Below are positions 13,323-13,346 of a stretch of DNA of 13,346 bases, one piece after another. The stretch's first letter is position 1; every line of letters begins with the position of its first letter. Below the pieces are notes generated by a model that worked only from the letters and a program-made list of their open reading frames with translations, did not search any database and was not told where the DNA came from. The DNA lies in assembly GCA_029289015.1 (NCBI GenBank), contig JARFUL010000091.1, positions 1-13,346 on the forward strand, in the 5' to 3' direction. Source of the stretch: Syntrophobacteria bacterium (lineage in GTDB: Bacteria > Desulfobacterota > Syntrophobacteria > JARFUL01). Made by a program: the position numbers and the translations under genes.

Positions 13323-13346
13323 GTGCAACCCCCCGCAACCTACCCG
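13323..13346 (+). repeat. CCGCAAC array, copy C (cut by the window edge)
   Basis: GTGCAAC (13323-13329) and CCGCAAC (13333-13339) are 10 nt apart, then CTAC and CCG at 13344-13346, exactly where a third unit would start at the 11-nt step seen in copy A. It lies just beyond the cold-shock terminator. Confidence 0.75.

Overview
The window reads as chromosomal DNA from a GC-rich bacterium of the Desulfobacterota (former Deltaproteobacteria) kind. This is an inference from gene content: the ispE - tRNA-Gln - prs order, a DUF1844 protein, a benzoate-CoA-ligase-like AMP-forming ligase, liv-type transporter remains, and a small Lys/Arg-rich protein upstream of a cold-shock gene. No rRNA or other strict taxonomic marker is present. 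About the first 10.3 kb is strongly GC-rich housekeeping DNA. The last 3 kb is visibly richer in A+T, has wider gene spacing and carries repeats.

Left arm, minus strand (1-3.7 kb): one apparent operon is read right to left. It runs serA (serine biosynthesis), a DUF1844 protein, ispE (fourth enzyme of the MEP isoprenoid pathway), tRNA-Gln(UUG), then prs (PRPP synthetase), which runs off the left edge. A promoter with a perfect TTGACA box and a 17-nt spacer lies just upstream of serA. Next (3.7-5.0 kb) come a metallo-beta-lactamase-fold hydrolase (COG1237 type) and, 27 nt behind it, a wrecked branched-chain amino acid ABC transporter: a LivM-like membrane start joined to the C-terminal half of LivF, with a frameshift. 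A benzoate-CoA-ligase-like acyl-CoA synthetase (5.2-6.8 kb) follows on the same strand, with its own strong intrinsic terminator.

The 360-nt gap at 6.8-7.2 kb is a divergence point. Rightward, a dus (tRNA-dihydrouridine synthase) gene overlaps by ATGA a 579-residue fusion of IspH (last enzyme of the MEP pathway) with a UbiA-type prenyltransferase. A small coiled-coil protein follows. The window therefore holds two MEP-pathway enzymes, and one of them is physically joined to a membrane enzyme family that consumes prenyl diphosphates. The fusion is the most interesting protein here.

Right arm (10.3-13.3 kb), plus strand: a small exported protein, a membrane-anchored class I methyltransferase, a 46-residue highly basic protein, and a CspA-type cold-shock protein with a textbook terminator. 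Behind three of these genes lies a helically phased array of CCGCAAC repeats (10-11 nt period). In the first copy the array is followed by a terminator hairpin; the second copy is decayed and the third runs off the right edge. This repeat family, confined to the lower-GC arm, is the best candidate for an undescribed element in the window.
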